The notes beneath the pieces are model-generated. The model made no database searches, was not told where the DNA came from, and saw only the letters and a program-made list of their open reading frames with translations. The position numbers and the translations under genes are program-made. A stretch of 64,000 bases of DNA. It comes from Emiliania huxleyi CCMP1516. Its lineage: Eukaryota > Haptophyta > Isochrysidales > Noelaerhabdaceae. The DNA lies in contig NW_005196528.1 of the NCBI RefSeq assembly GCF_000372725.1, positions 274,144 through 338,143 of the forward strand. Reading direction: 5' to 3'. Shown here in pieces: positions 32,701 through 43,637 of the stretch (position 1 is the stretch's first letter; every line of letters starts with the position of its first letter).

Positions 32701-33803
32701 CAGTGAAAAAAAGAATAACGCACGGCTCAGCGGAGCTGGGAAGAGGAGCGCGATCAGCGTGCCCATCATCGGCACGTCGCAGGCCGTCTGCGTCGCCTTC
32801 AGCGGCGAGAGCGAGGCACGAGCCTTCCTCGAGCACTACGCCGGCGGTGGCGCCATACAGCTCCCAGCTCCGGATGACATCACCATCCACTTCGTCGCTC
32901 TCGACGCCTCCGAGTGGGGCAGGCAGGCGGAGACGCGCGAGCTCCAGGCAGCGACGGAGTCCGACGGCCTCATCGCCATCCGCACCCGCGGCGCCATCAA
33001 CACGGCCGCCCAGATCGAGCACTTTACCCCTCTGCTCCAGAAGCACTTCGGCAACGTCGTCTCCGTCCAAGAGGGATATCACTCTTTCCTGGGCGCCAAG
33101 TCGGACGAGAAGGACGGCTCTATCCTCTTCAAGGTGAAGAACGAGAACCTCGCCTGCAACCTCCCGGTCCTGCCCAACGTCTACGCGAGCGGCGATGTCG
33201 GTGGACCTCTCCGCCTCGATGTCGGGTGCGTCAAGGTCCTCGGCAACAATACTCTGCCCCTCCTGCCGCGCATTTGGGTTGACCAACGCCGACATCATCC
33301 ACGACGCGCAGTGCGCCGCGCAGGCACTCACGAGGCCAGGCGCGCCGTAGCGGCGAACGTCGCGAAGAAGAAGACCTTCCAGAGCGTCATCATCCGACAT
33401 CAACAAGGTCGAGGTCGCGCGCGCGGCGGGCAAGGTCAAGGCGATGGCGGCGCGCGACGGGATTGGCGTTTGCCCAAACTTCAACCAGACCGCCCTCCCG
33501 TGCAAGAACAGCGCTCGCTGCCGCTACGCGCCGTGCGTCAACTTTGAGGCGCTCCTCCACACCGCCTTCAAGGACACCGTCTACGAGCGCATGCCGAGTG
33601 CGGTCAGGCTGGGCACGAGCCGCGGGCGGCGCGCAGACCGGCGCGGCGGCCGCGGCCGCGGCGGCGGCGGCCGCGAGGTCAAGAGCAACAAGAAGGACTG
33701 GGCGAGCGTCGCTCGCGGAGCCGCCCGCTCCCCCTTGTCGAGCGTGTCGAGCGTGTCGAGCGGGTGTCGAGTGAGGAGTGTTGTCAAGGTGTTTAGCGTC
33801 TAA
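32701..33803 (+). pseudogene. Decayed or unresolved protein-coding locus, unknown family
   Basis: A long plus-strand frame (to about 33280) is clearly protein-like: VPIIGTSQAVCVAFSGESEA, ITIHFVALDASEWGRQAE, IRTRGAINTAAQIEHFTPLL, VVSVQEGYHSFLGAKSDEK, VYASGDVGGPLRLDVGCVKV. It then changes frame: LTNADIIHDAQCAAQALTRP continues in a second frame and SDINKVEVARAAGKVKAMAA ... GVCPNFNQTALPCKNSARCR in a third. The third part has a Cys-rich knuckle (CPNF...CKNSARCRYAPC) and an Arg/Gly-rich tail. No canonical introns explain the shifts and there is no ATG at the beginning. It may be a frameshifted gene, a retroelement gag-like remnant or a gene with small introns. Confidence 0.45.
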
Positions 33804-34820
33804 GGTGTCGAGGTGTCCAAGGTGGCAGGATGCAGTTGCAACAAAACTTGGGCAAGTTGCAAAGCTGTTTCATCCCTTAGTTGCAGCCTCTCAGTTGCAC
33901 CCTGGATGTAGCACAACCTGTGAGCACAACCAGTATACTCTGCAGTGACTATGATAATCCTATTGCTCGTTACAGGTCTATTAAAAGTGAAGGCAAGCTA
34001 ACACTGAAAGCGAAGCTAACAACGAGGTGTCGAGTCGGTGTCGAGGTTTGGTGTCGAGGTGTCGAGGCCAGGGCTCAGACGGAAGTCTTGGCACCAGCTG
34101 AAGGCTTGCACGGTCCAGATCGCCACATTTGCAGATCGTCACATTTGTGCACGGTATTCGGATTTTGCTATTTGTTCGTGTGGGGGTATATTGCAGATTT
34201 GTCAATGGTACCGCGTCTGCGACGCGGGCGCCTTGCGTGCAGAGCCCTTAGCCACCCTTTATCTCTTGCGCGGTCAAAAATCTCCGCCGAAGTTTCTCGA
34301 GGGGGATATCCTTTGTTTGGCCGTGTTGGGTATAGCGAGGATTGGTGTGACGCGATCCACCGGCAGGCGTGTTTGAGCAGGCGCACATCGCTTCCAGGCG
34401 GCGGCGTCAAGAAGCGACACGCACGAGGGTGCTCATCATCGGCGACACGAATGCTGAATACAATTCAAAAATCTTCTCTCTCTCGAATGCTGTAACGCGG
34501 AAATGGGTGGAGGAGAGAGGGCGGCAAATGGGGACGGCGGACATGGAAATGGATGACCTGCTAGAGACCGAACAAATGGAGTCGCTGGGCACGGGCGTCG
34601 CGACGCACAGGGGGTAAGAAGGCAGAAATTGATCATATCGACGCGCAGACACGAGCACGAGCAAGCGAGGCGGAGGTCATGCCAGGAGAGAAAGACGATC
34701 ACAAGATTGTACACGCCGATATCATACTTCGCAGGGGGAAACGCTGACCAGATCCGGACCGCCCCAGCAGCAGAGAACTCTGGACCCAGCTCTCTTCGCC
34801 GCCGCCGCCCCCCTGGTCCA
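33804..34820. other. Spacer with GTGTCGAGGT repeats
   Basis: Short reiterations of GTGTCGAG(G/C) occur at 33740-33815 and 34030-34070. A plus-strand frame of about 80 codons at 34369-34617 (VLIIGDTNAEYNSKIFSLSN, MDDLLETEQMESLG) has no ATG start and no recognised family. No gene called. Confidence 0.35.
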
Positions 34821-34998
34821 TCGCCGCCCCCAGCATGTCTGCATGTGGTGAAAAGAGCCTCGGACCCCCCCCCCCCCCCCCCCCAGCATGTGGTGAAGGC
34901 GCTTGGGGGGTCAAGTCCCCCTAGCATGTGGTGATGCCTCTGGGGGGGTCGGAACCCCCCCCCCCAGCATGTGACAACCCATGTGGTGGGCACCCCCC
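34821..34998 (+). repeat. Minisatellite with CCCAGCATGTGGTGA units
   Basis: Four to five units of about 40 bp containing CCCCAGCATGTGGTGA and GGGGGGTC, separated by C or G runs. Confidence 0.75.
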
Positions 34999-35017
34999 CA
35001 GACCTTTGTGACACACA

Positions 35018-35072
<55 letters not shown>

Positions 35073-35090
35073 GCACACACACACACACGT
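35018..35090. repeat. (CA)n microsatellite
   Basis: About 35 CA dinucleotides with one CG interruption. Downstream at 35118-35160, GTGTGTGTGGAGACGTTTTA / CCTTACCTTCTACCTTACC recurs in reverse at about 61868-61920, a short dispersed repeat. Confidence 0.9.
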
Positions 35091-35160
35091 GCCACCCCCA
35101 AGAGTCCCCCGATCCTGTGTGTGTGGAGACGTTTTACCTTACCTTCTACCTTACCCACGA

Positions 35161-36600
35161 TCCTGTCGCTGCTTGCCGTCTGACCTCTCTCATGGGTGTG
35201 TGTCACCGTGTGTATCATTCAAAAAAAAATGCCAAAGCCGACCCTACCTAAGAGCTAAGACTTTCCTACGGGGTGTGGAGGGTGAGTTGACCAAGGGGTT
35301 GTGCGCCAAGCCCTTTTGCTCGGCTCCAGCCGGTAGACAAGTCTTGTCAGCAACAGAGTAGATGGATCTGACCTCGGGGCCGATGTGACCAAGCGCTGGT
35401 AGCGTGGTTTTACCTCACACCCATGGTCTCACATGTACATGTGCCGGCAGTCGCCGAGCAGTGTCGCTCACACAAGCCGCAGCACAAGTGACTGAGGGCC
35501 AGTGAGGGCGAGCCCATCGCTGTCACAGCTGTGGCAGCCGCACAGTAGGCTGTGTCAACTGTGCAGAGTGTGTGAGCAGCAGAGGAGCTGCTCTCCAGGC
35601 TTCTGTCGCAAAGAGCTGCATGCCACCGAAGGCGCTGTCGAGGTTCGCCGAGCGCGGCGCAGGTTGGACGGGAAGCCGCCACCGACGAGCGCGTTGGACT
35701 TTTCACTCCGGACAAAAAACGCGGCACAGCGGACGGTGCGGGGCGTGCCGCAAACTTAGCGGCGAGGCGCGGGACCGTCTGTGGCGAGGTGGGTCGCGTC
35801 CTCCGATTTCCGTCAACCCAGCATCCACACCCTTTTACGTGGCTGGGTTCACAGCGATTGTAGGAAAATGTCGAAAACACTTGACGGTCGCGGCCTTCCG
35901 ACTCGCGCCTCCGCCTCACTGGCACTATTGTAGCCCTGGCCGGTGCGCGTGCAGAGTTGAAGTTCCGGAGTAAAAATTCGAACGCGTTCTCTCACGGTGA
36001 CCAAAAAATGTCCACCTCAGAGGCACCTCCGGAGGCAGGCCGCCGCACGCCGGCGACACAGCTCCAGCTGTCGAGCTGACCCGCAGCTCCTCTCAGAGCG
36101 GGAACTGTGACGAAAGTTGACTGAGGCGGTTGTCAGGAATCATCATACGGATCACATGGTGGCTCTCTCATGACGGGCAACCGCCCGACCACTCCTGGGT
36201 GGCACTGCCACCGGTGTCGCTCGACGTCCTGTCGACAGCGTGCCGACAGCGACACAGACCATGTGGGACGCGTCGAGTATCGACCTCTACTGCTTACCCA
36301 GCCTTCGAGTGTATCCTGACTGTGGTCCCACACCCACTGGTGTCCATCTCAGAGACCGCAGGAGGTCATGAGGGTCGATGGGAGTGCCAACCCCACAATG
36401 CCTAAAAACCCAGCCCAGTAAGAGTCCTAACACGAGGGTGGTCATCTGACATCTCCCATCTATGGCAGATGCCATCTCGTCCCACGATCTTGTGTCCCAC
36501 ACACTCACACTGGCTATTGACAATATGGTATTGACTATTGTGCAGGAGGGTGGTTTACGGCCTGTGAACTTTTTTAGCCGTCATGCCGGACAGCACCGTC
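35161..36600. other. Region without supported genes
   Basis: Normal-complexity DNA with open frames on both strands (for example plus 35502-35973) that lack family features. At 36130-36530 there are several CCATC/GATGG and GTGGGAC inverted words. I cannot classify it. Confidence 0.3.
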
Positions 36601-36615
36601 CTGTATAGCGCTCCT

Positions 36616-36752
36616 ACCGTATTGCACGCATGCCACATGTGCGTGCACATGCACATGGACATGTGCACGTGCATGTGCATGCACATGCACGTGCACATGT
36701 GCATGTGTGACATGTGCATGCACATGCACATGTTTCATGTTCATGTGCATGG
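36616..36752. repeat. CATGTGCA alternating purine-pyrimidine tract
   Basis: About 135 bp composed almost only of CATGTG, CACATG and TGCATG words, overwhelmingly alternating purine-pyrimidine and locally palindromic. It lies just downstream of the FNR-like gene's stop codon. Confidence 0.85.
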
Positions 36753-36804
36753 GCCCTCTCGCCTCGGTGCAGGGCGCCGCGTGAGGCCCAACAGCAGCTC
36801 GAGC

Positions 36805-37626
36805 TCAAAAGTTGGCCAGCACGCGCTCCTCTGGGATGCCCGCCTCCTCCGCCATCTCCTTGATCGCGACCGCCATGCCCTTCATGCCGCACAGCAGTAG
36901 CGCGGTCGCCTTGGGGTCCGCAATGCCCTTTTCCCTCGCCACGTCCTGGACGTAGCCCGTGCAGCCCTCCCAGCCGGTGCCCTCCGGCTGCGAGATGACG
37001 GGCGTGACGCTCACGCCGAGCTCCTCCCACGCGGCAAACTTGTCGGTGTAGGACATCATCGCCGGCGTGCGCGCGCCGTAGAAGAGCTCGACGCTCTTCC
37101 CGTCGAGCGCGCCCGACTCGATGACGGATCGGATCGGAGAGATGCCAGAGCCAACCGCAAAGAGCAGGACGGTGGAGATGCCCTCGAGAGCGTCGTCCGT
37201 CTTGAGGAAGCCGCTCCCCATCGCCTGCGACATCTCGAGCGCGGCGCCCGCCGACGCGCCCGTCAGCCACCCCGTCCCCGGCGACCAGTCCGATGGTGGC
37301 TGCTCCTTGATTAGAAACTCGAGCGGCGAGGCGCCGGGCGCAGACGCGATGGCGAAGATGCCGGCCTTCTCGGCGCCAGGCTCGCGGATCTGGAGATACT
37401 GGCCGCCCTTGCCGAAGCCGTCCAGCGCCGCGTCAATCGTGATCGCCTTGAGTCCCTCACCAGCGTCGCTGATCGACTCGACGCTCTGGTCCGACCACAC
37501 CGGGTCCGGCCCCCAGCCGAGGAGGACCCGGCCCGCGCGAGGCGCACGCACCGAGCGCGCCGCCGGCGATGGCGGCTGGAGCACCAGTCCGAGCAAGGCG
37601 ACGCTGGGGACGAGGAGCGGCAACAT
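36805..37626 (-). CDS. FNR-like NAD(P)H/FAD oxidoreductase (pKIWI502 type)
   Basis: ORF of 273 aa starting at ATG 37626; the frame stays open upstream only through repeat DNA. The N-terminus (hydrophobic LLVPSVALLGLVLQ, then an Arg/Pro/Ala region) fits a plastid or secretory leader. The FAD-binding barrel covers about 40-140. The NAD(P)-binding half contains LLFAVGSGISPIRSVIESG (GxGxxP dinucleotide loop), LFYGARTPAMMSYTDKF, GYVQDVA and the C-terminal ALLLCGMKGM ... PEERVLANF typical of ferredoxin-reductase-like folds. Plant pKIWI502-like proteins share this CGMKxM signature. Partner and electron acceptor are unknown. A (GTGTTT)n microrepeat directly precedes the start codon, and repeat R5 lies further upstream. 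Confidence 0.8.
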   Translation of the reverse strand: MLPLLVPSVALLGLVLQPPSPAARSVRAPRAGRVLLGWGPDPVWSDQSVESISDAGEGLKAITIDAALDGFGKGGQYLQIREPGAEKAGIFAIASAPGASPLEFLIKEQPPSDWSPGTGWLTGASAGAALEMSQAMGSGFLKTDDALEGISTVLLFAVGSGISPIRSVIESGALDGKSVELFYGARTPAMMSYTDKFAAWEELGVSVTPVISQPEGTGWEGCTGYVQDVAREKGIADPKATALLLCGMKGMAVAIKEMAEEAGIPEERVLANF

Positions 37627-37743
37627 ATGTGTTTGTGTTTGTGTTTGTGTGGCGACGAGCGATGAAAATAACGCAGGCGCCACGGCATCGTGTTCGCGCT
37701 GCGCGAGGCTCAGACGGCGAGTTCGCGCTGCGCTAGGCTCAGA

Positions 37744-37985
37744 CGGCGAGGGGCTGCCTCTTCCTATCTCTCTTCGCAGTCTCTCGCCAATCCCGCCTCC
37801 CAGATCCCTTGCTGGCCGGATTCCTCCTCCCAGTCTTCTCGGACTGGCAGCCACTATCTCACCGGAGGTACCATGTCCGAGGAGGCCACCGGCCAAAAGC
37901 GCATGTCTTGAAGGTCCGATACTGGAAGCCCATATAGAACCACATAGGCACCTTACAAGAATCCCCAGCGCCCCCGTCCCTCCCT
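37744..37985 (-). repeat. Dispersed repeat R5 (inverted relative to 48083-48400)
   Basis: Begins with the pyrimidine segment of R3 (CTGCCTCTTCCTATCTCTCT). It then matches, in reverse orientation, the sequence at 48083-48300: GGACCTTCAAGACATGCGCT, TTTGGCCGGTGGCC and GTAAGGTGCCTATATGGGCT. A further partial copy of the last block is at 48334-48390. Confidence 0.8.
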
Positions 37986-38314
37986 CGTAGGCACAATCTC
38001 AATTTTTTAACAGTCGCGCACATTTTTCATTTGAGCTTAGCCTTCGATGTTATGAACATGGCATATCGCTCTCGGGCCCACAGACATCCCGCACACTCGC
38101 CGCACACCCGCCGCCCCCCGCGCGCGCCCCACCCCGGCCGGGAGAGAGGGGAGTGACAGTTTGGGACGGCAACAGAACGAGTATGTTGAGTCCTGCTCAA
38201 CAGCGCAGAGTAAAGGACTTGGGTGGTCCGGCCCACAAGTCCGGCTCACGCGCCTCGACTGACCGATCTACCGCACTGAGCACTTGTGCCCCCCCGCTCC
38301 CAACCCATCCACCT

Positions 38315-38430
38315 CGCCTCGGGCCGCGCCGCGCGATCTCGGGCGATCTCGCGCGATCTCGCGCAATCTCGGAGCTCCACGCCACCCCACACCTCACCCA
38401 CCGCCGCGCCGCGCTATCTCGGGCGATCTC
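38315..38430 (+). repeat. ATCTCGGGCG-type minisatellite upstream of GPDH
   Basis: Scattered units of (C)GATCTCGGGCG/GATCTCGCGC occur at 38335-38380 and 38418-38436. This is the sequence type found inside introns of other genes, which suggests it lies in a 5' intron of the following gene, ending at TTCTTCAAAG just before 38465. Confidence 0.6.
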
Positions 38431-38485
38431 GGAGCGTCGCTGATGAAGGACATTTTCTTCAAAGGTCTTCGAGCTCAGGCACTTC

Positions 38486-39886
38486 ATGCCGATCAACAGC
38501 AAGCTGGTGCACCGAGTCTGCGTCGTCGGCGGCGGCTCGTGGGGCACCGCCGTCGCCAAGCTCGTCTCGGAGAACACCGAGCGCTGGCCCGAGTTTGAGC
38601 CGCTCGTGAAGCTCTGGGTGCACGACGCCGCGCTCGCCGCAACGATCAACGAACAGCACGAGAACACAAAGTACCTGCCGGGCGTCAAGATGCCGGACGC
38701 GGTCGTCGCCGAGGCCGATCTCTCCGCGGCGCTCTCGCTCGCCACGCTCGTGATCATCGCCGTTCCGCACGAGTTTCTGCACGGCGAGATCTTTCGCAAA
38801 ATTCTGGTGGGCGGCGCTGCAAACTGCCGCGTGTGCTCGCTGGTCAAGGGGCTCGACGTTGTCGACGGCCGCCCGGCGCTCGTCACCGAGCGCATGAGGC
38901 GCGACCTGCTCGGCCTCGACGTCTCGGTGCTGATGGGGGCAAACATCGCCGCCGAGGTGGCGGCGGGAAGCTTCTGCGAGGCGACGCTGGGCGTGCGCAC
39001 GGCGGAGGACGGGCCGGTGTGGCAGCGCGTGTTCAACCGGCCGTGGTTCCGCGTCAACGTCGTGATGGATGCAACCGGGGTCGAGCTCTGCGCGGCGCTC
39101 AAGCCGATCGTGGCGATCGGAGGCGAGACCTGCACAGACGCGCACGCACACGCTTCCACAGACGCGCACGCACGCACACGCACACGCTCGCGCACGCACA
39201 CGCGCAGACGCGCGCAAACACACGCACGCATCACGCACATACATGCACCGGGCCTAGGACTCTCAACGCGTGCAATGATCCGACCTGCCCCTTCCCCTCC
39301 CCTCGCCTCAGGCGGCTTCTGCGACGGGCTCGGCTGCGGCGCAAACACAAAGGCGGCCATCGTGCGGGTGGGGCTCGAGGAGATGCGCCGCTTCTCAAAG
39401 CTCTTCTTCCCCCACGTCCGCACCGCAACCTTCTTCGAGGCGTGCGGCGTCGCCGAGGTTGTCGTCTCCGCCTACTCGGGCCGCACCCGCCGCTGCGCAG
39501 AGGCGTTTGCGCGTGAGGTTGCGGCCGGCGGGCCAGCGCCCAACTGGGCGGCGCTTGAGCTCGAGCTGCTCGGAGACCAGAAGCTGCCCGCGATGCACCG
39601 CCTCCGCGAGGTGATGGAGTGCGTGCGCGCGCAGGGACCGCGCGCGCAGGCGCGATTCCCGCTCTTCTCGGCCATCCACGCGATCGCGTTCCACGGCGCC
39701 CCCCCGAGCCGCGTCCTCAAGCTGCCCGAGAGGGTCGCGTGGCGACAGCGCACCCTGCGCCCCTCCCTGCTTGGAGATGGCCCCCTCGCAGTGCCGCTCC
39801 TCCTGCTGGTCGCAGCCGTGGGTGGCTTCGTCCTCGCCGTCGCCCTCTCCCACGCCGCCCCGGGACCGCTGCTGCAGCAGCTTCTC

Positions 39887-39924
<38 letters not shown>

Positions 39925-39952
39925 CAAGAAGCTGCTCTGGTTCCTCGGCTGA
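38486..39952 (+). CDS. GPD1: NAD+-dependent glycerol-3-phosphate dehydrogenase with C-terminal membrane anchor
   Basis: Exons 38486-39122 and 39312-39952; from ATG 38486 they give 1278 bp and 425 aa. The Rossmann motif VCVVGGGSWGTAVAKLV is at residues 11-27. Conserved segments follow: HENTKYLPGVKMP, VIIAVPHEFL, SLVKGLD, MGANIAAEVAAGSFCEATLG, the catalytic-region CAALKPIVAI (Lys), the exon join GG|GFCDGLGCGANTKAA and FFEACGVAEVVVSAYSGR. The enzyme interconverts dihydroxyacetone phosphate and glycerol-3-phosphate for lipid or glycerol synthesis. The last about 60 residues are unusual: a PLLLLVAAVGGFVLAVALS membrane helix, then poly-Pro and KKLLWFLG, suggesting tail anchoring. In-frame VFELRHF codons precede the ATG after a possible acceptor at 38464, so an upstream exon may exist. 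Confidence 0.9.
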
Positions 39953-40504
39953 AGCAGCGACTGCAACTCCTCGGCCGAGCCGCGCGCGGCGGACCCCGGC
40001 GAGACACGGCAAATGAGAGCGCCGGTCGCTGCCTCCCGAGCGTGCCTCGCGGCGCACGCGGGAGCCGGGGCGCAACTCCGCGCCGCACACTGCGGTGCAC
40101 TTTTGACAGCTTCATTCGTTCGCGCGGTTTCGGTGCGGGGCATGTGCCATGTCGCATGCGGGATTCCAGGGCGCGGCGCATGGAGTCAGGTTTGTTTCCA
40201 TTTTTACCTCTTGCCAAGAGAATTTCTTAAAAAATACAAGCCTCTCTCTCGGAGCACACACATGGATCACGCTACGTCAATCGTCATTCCTCACATATGA
40301 CGGGTTAGAAACTGTCCCGGATCCTGCTGAACAAGTTCCTCTTGTAGCTCGATCGGTCACACCGCCATCGCCGCCGACGTCTCCCAGTGAGATGAGGATG
40401 GAGAGGGGGGACCGGGGACGACACTGCTCGATCTACCCTCTGGGGTCCCTCAGCAGCGTGCACCTCGATCCTGTACCGTGTTTGTTATGACCCCCCCCAA
40501 TGAA

Positions 40505-40590
40505 CACACCAGTGAGGGTGGGCGAGACGATCGAGGGGTTGTACCATGCGGAATCGACCCGGTATCCGGTGCTCAAGTGCTCAAGGTTAG
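40505..40590 (+). repeat. Dispersed repeat R2
   Basis: Plus-orientation copy: CACCAGTGAGGGTGGGCGAG, ACGATCGAGGGGTTGTACCA, TGCGGAATCGACCC and GTGCTCAAGTGCTCAAG. It lies in the 190 bp upstream of the glycosyltransferase start at 40779. The rest of 39953-40778 shows no gene. Confidence 0.85.
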
Positions 40591-40778
40591 AAACATGTGC
40601 AGCACACTCACTGGCACGACAACCGACAAGCCGAAGCGGGCGCGGACTGGCGCTCTGGCGCGGACGGCTCCCGAGCCAATCGTGTGCAGCGTGTGTTTTC
40701 GTGTGGGCCCGTCCTCCATGCTTGGAGGTGTGTAAGAATGATGTCGCGGGCTCGCCGCGTTCCTATACACAACTCTCT

Positions 40779-43531
40779 ATGGCAGCACCGCCCGACCCGC
40801 GGGGCGTGCGTAAGGATGTGGGCTCCAGACGTCCGCGGCGTTCGTCTGCGGCGATCGCCGTCGCTACGACAGTCACTCTGTCTCTCATCGTGCTCTGTCG
40901 TCTGCGCGAGGGCCAGTTCGTCTCATCCGTGGCTCCCCGTAGCGGCAGCGCTGCGGCAGCGGCTCCTCGCAGCGGCAGCACTGCGGCAGCGGACCCTTGG
41001 CCGGTAAGGGAGCAGCTGAGCGATCCGCTTGATGAGATGGAGGAGGACGCGGTGACCGGGTTTCGCATCCCGCGCGTCTGGCCGGGCTCTGCACTCGCCG
41101 ACGAGGCGCTCGACAAGTTCGTCCACACCCTTGCGGGCCATCCGTCCATCCAGCTCAACATCGCCTCCTACCGGGACTGGCAGTGCCGCTCCACCATCGC
41201 CTCGGCTCTGTCGCGAGCGACGCACCCAGGCCGGCTCACTGTTGCTGTGGTGGACCAGGTCGTGCCCGGCGACACCGGCTGCGATGTGCGGTGCGGACAT
41301 GACCTGTCCGCTGCGGACAGGTCGGAGGACGTGCTCTGCGCGCACGCGAGTCGCATACACGTCTACAGGATGGACGCGCGCAATGCCACCGGGCCCATCC
41401 TGGCGCGGCATGTGGCTGGACGAATGTACCGGGGCGAGGCGTTCGTGCTGCAGATGGACGCACACAACGAGTTTGTGGCCGGCTGGGACGAGTCCATCCT
41501 CGCTCAGTGGCGGGCCACGCGCAATGAGTATGCCGTCCTGTCAACGTACCTCACCGACCTGCAAGGCTCCATCAGCAGCGCGGGCCACTCGCAGCGGTCC
41601 ACGCGCCCGATCATGTGCAACTCTGCCTTCGAGGGCCCGCCCGAGGCCTCCTACCTCCGCCACGGCTCGCAGCCAGAGGAGGTGCCCAAGCTCTCGGGCG
41701 AGCCGATGCTGCAGCCCTACTGGGCGGCCGGCTTCTCCTTCTCGCGTGGCCACTTTGTGGTGCGCGTGCCGTACGACTGCTGCTTGCCTTTTGTCTTCCA
41801 GGGGGAGGAGATCTCGATGGGCGTGCGGGGCTGGTCGCACGGTTACGACTTTTACGCGCCCGCCTCGTCCGTCATGTTCCACGAGTACGCGTCGCACTCC
41901 AAGCGGCGCGGAGGCGTCAAGATGTTTTGGGAGAACCAGCGCGACCGGACCGTGCAAGCGGCTGCGATGCAGCGGCTCATCGCCCTCGCCCACCTGCGGC
42001 CGGAGCAGCCTCCGTCGGGCGCGTACGACGGCCGCCTCGCCGAACGGTACGGCATCGGCCGCAAGCGGCCCATCTCGCTCTTTTACCGCCTCTTCCAGAT
42101 CGACCGTGCCCGTCGGCGCGCTCAGCCGCTGTGCGAGCTTGTGCGCTCCGGCCAGATGCACCGCGCGTTTGTGCACCACTTGCGGCCCGACGGGAGGGGC
42201 ATCGACTATGACGGCCTCAAGGACTTTGACTGGAGCCAGCAGCCGGGCGGCACCGAGGGCCGCGCTGCTGGCCGGCGTCCGACCGCCTTGCCGCGCCTGC
42301 ACGCCGCCAGTGCCCTCGCGATTCGGAGGAGGTACGCCTCGGCCGCACAGGGCCTGGTCGCGCTCAACGGCAGCGCGTGCGCCAGGCTGCGCCGGAAGCG
42401 CACATGCCGGAGCTTTGCCGTCAGCGATTGCGCGCCGGAGCGCAGCGGCCCGACTGCGGATTGCTGCACCGAGGCGGAGCTGCGCGAGGAGGCGAGGGGA
42501 GGCCCGTCGGACGACGCGCTCCTGCTCGACAGGATCGTGCTGCAGCCCGCGCCGACGCGCCGCTTGAGGCTGCTGTGTGTGGTCTCCACGTTTGCGGAGC
42601 GGCATGCCCTCGCGAGGGCCGCTGCGAGCAGCTGGCTGACTCAATGCGACGGTGCCCTCGTCCTCTCGGATCGCGACGACGAGAGCGTGCCGGCGACGGG
42701 CGTGCCCCACGCCGGCCCCGAGGGGGCCGAGTCGTGGCAGAAGAGCCGCGCCAACTGGAGGGTGCTGCACGCCTTGGTGGTGCGAGGCAACGCGTCGTAC
42801 GACTACGTCGCCTATGGCGGCGACGACTACATCGTGCTCGTCGACAACCTGCGCTCCCTCCTCGACAGCGCGCCGCTTCGCTCGCAGCACGAGCGTTCGG
42901 CGCCGCTCTTCCTCGGACGCCGGTTCACTTCCTGGCGGCTCCAGCACGCGTCGCTCTCGCACTTCAACGCCGGCGGGCCCGGAGTCGTGCTCAACTCTAG
43001 ATACGCAACACGGACCCGCGTACTTCCGATCATCACTCGAGAGGACACGGCTTCGGCTGTGTTTGGCTGCGTTCACTGTACTCGCGCCCTCGGTATTCCG
43101 CGATGGAGACACTGCACACGAACTCCGACTCTGGTGTTTTGACGACGCAGGTGCTCAACTCGCACGCGCTGCGCCTTCTCGGCCCGCACCTCGACGAGGC
43201 GGGAGGCGCGCCGCCTCGCTCGCCCTGCCTTGCCGAGTCGGAGGGCGAGGACGTGGCCATGGCGCTGTGCCTGCAGACGTTCGGCGTCGCTCCGAGCGAG
43301 ACGAGGGATAGCCTCGGCCGGGAGCGGTTCCACCCCTTTTGGCCGGCTCATCACTATGCGTTGCGGAGCGAGCACCTCGCTGCCGACGATTGGTACCGCC
43401 TCGCGTCGCTCAACTTGTCCTTTGGCGCGGACTGCTGCTCGGCGAGCAGCGTCGCGTTTCACTACGTACGGGGCGAGGACATGACGCGCGTGTTTCAGCT
43501 GGTGTACGGCTGCCGCGCGGGAAGGCGGTGA
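40779..43531 (+). CDS. Two-domain glycosyltransferase: GT60 (Skp1 GlcNAc-transferase-like) plus GT31 (core-1 GalT-like)
   Basis: Exons 40779-42986 and 43151-43531; 2589 bp, 862 aa. A type II signal anchor (AAIAVATTVTLSLIVL, about 21-37) places both domains in the Golgi lumen. The N-terminal half has GT60 features: NIASYRDWQCRSTIASAL, VAVVDQVVPGDTGCDV, GEAFVLQMDAHNEFVAGWD, LSTYLTDLQG, PYWAAGFSFSRGHFVVRVPY and FVFQGEEISMGVRGWSHGYD. The C-terminal half has GT31 features: LLCVVSTFAERHALARAA, the YVAYGGDDYIV metal motif, FNAGGPGV|VLNSHALRLLG at the exon join, SEGEDVAMALCLQTFGV, FHPFWPAHHY and VAFHYVRGEDM. GT60 adds GlcNAc to hydroxyproline; core-1 GalTs add beta-1,3-galactose, so one chain may build a disaccharide. 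The next gene, a GT25, is convergent. Confidence 0.88.
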
Positions 43532-43637
43532 GGCGAGGATGCGCGCACGCGCTGGCGTTATGCGAGGCTCGGTTGGGCTACGCAGGTCTGCGGGACGTGC
43601 CGTTGTCGGCCGGTGAGGCCCCAAACATGTTTTATTT

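Noticed and set aside
39123..39311. His/Ala/Thr/Arg repeat (HAHASTDAHARTRTR) as part of GPDH
   Set aside because: It is translated from an intronic CACACG/CGCACG repeat; removing it as a GC-AG intron restores the conserved GFCDGLG join.
41541..43112. 523-codon minus-strand frame
   Set aside because: Antisense shadow of the GT60-GT31 gene; no motif and no start context.
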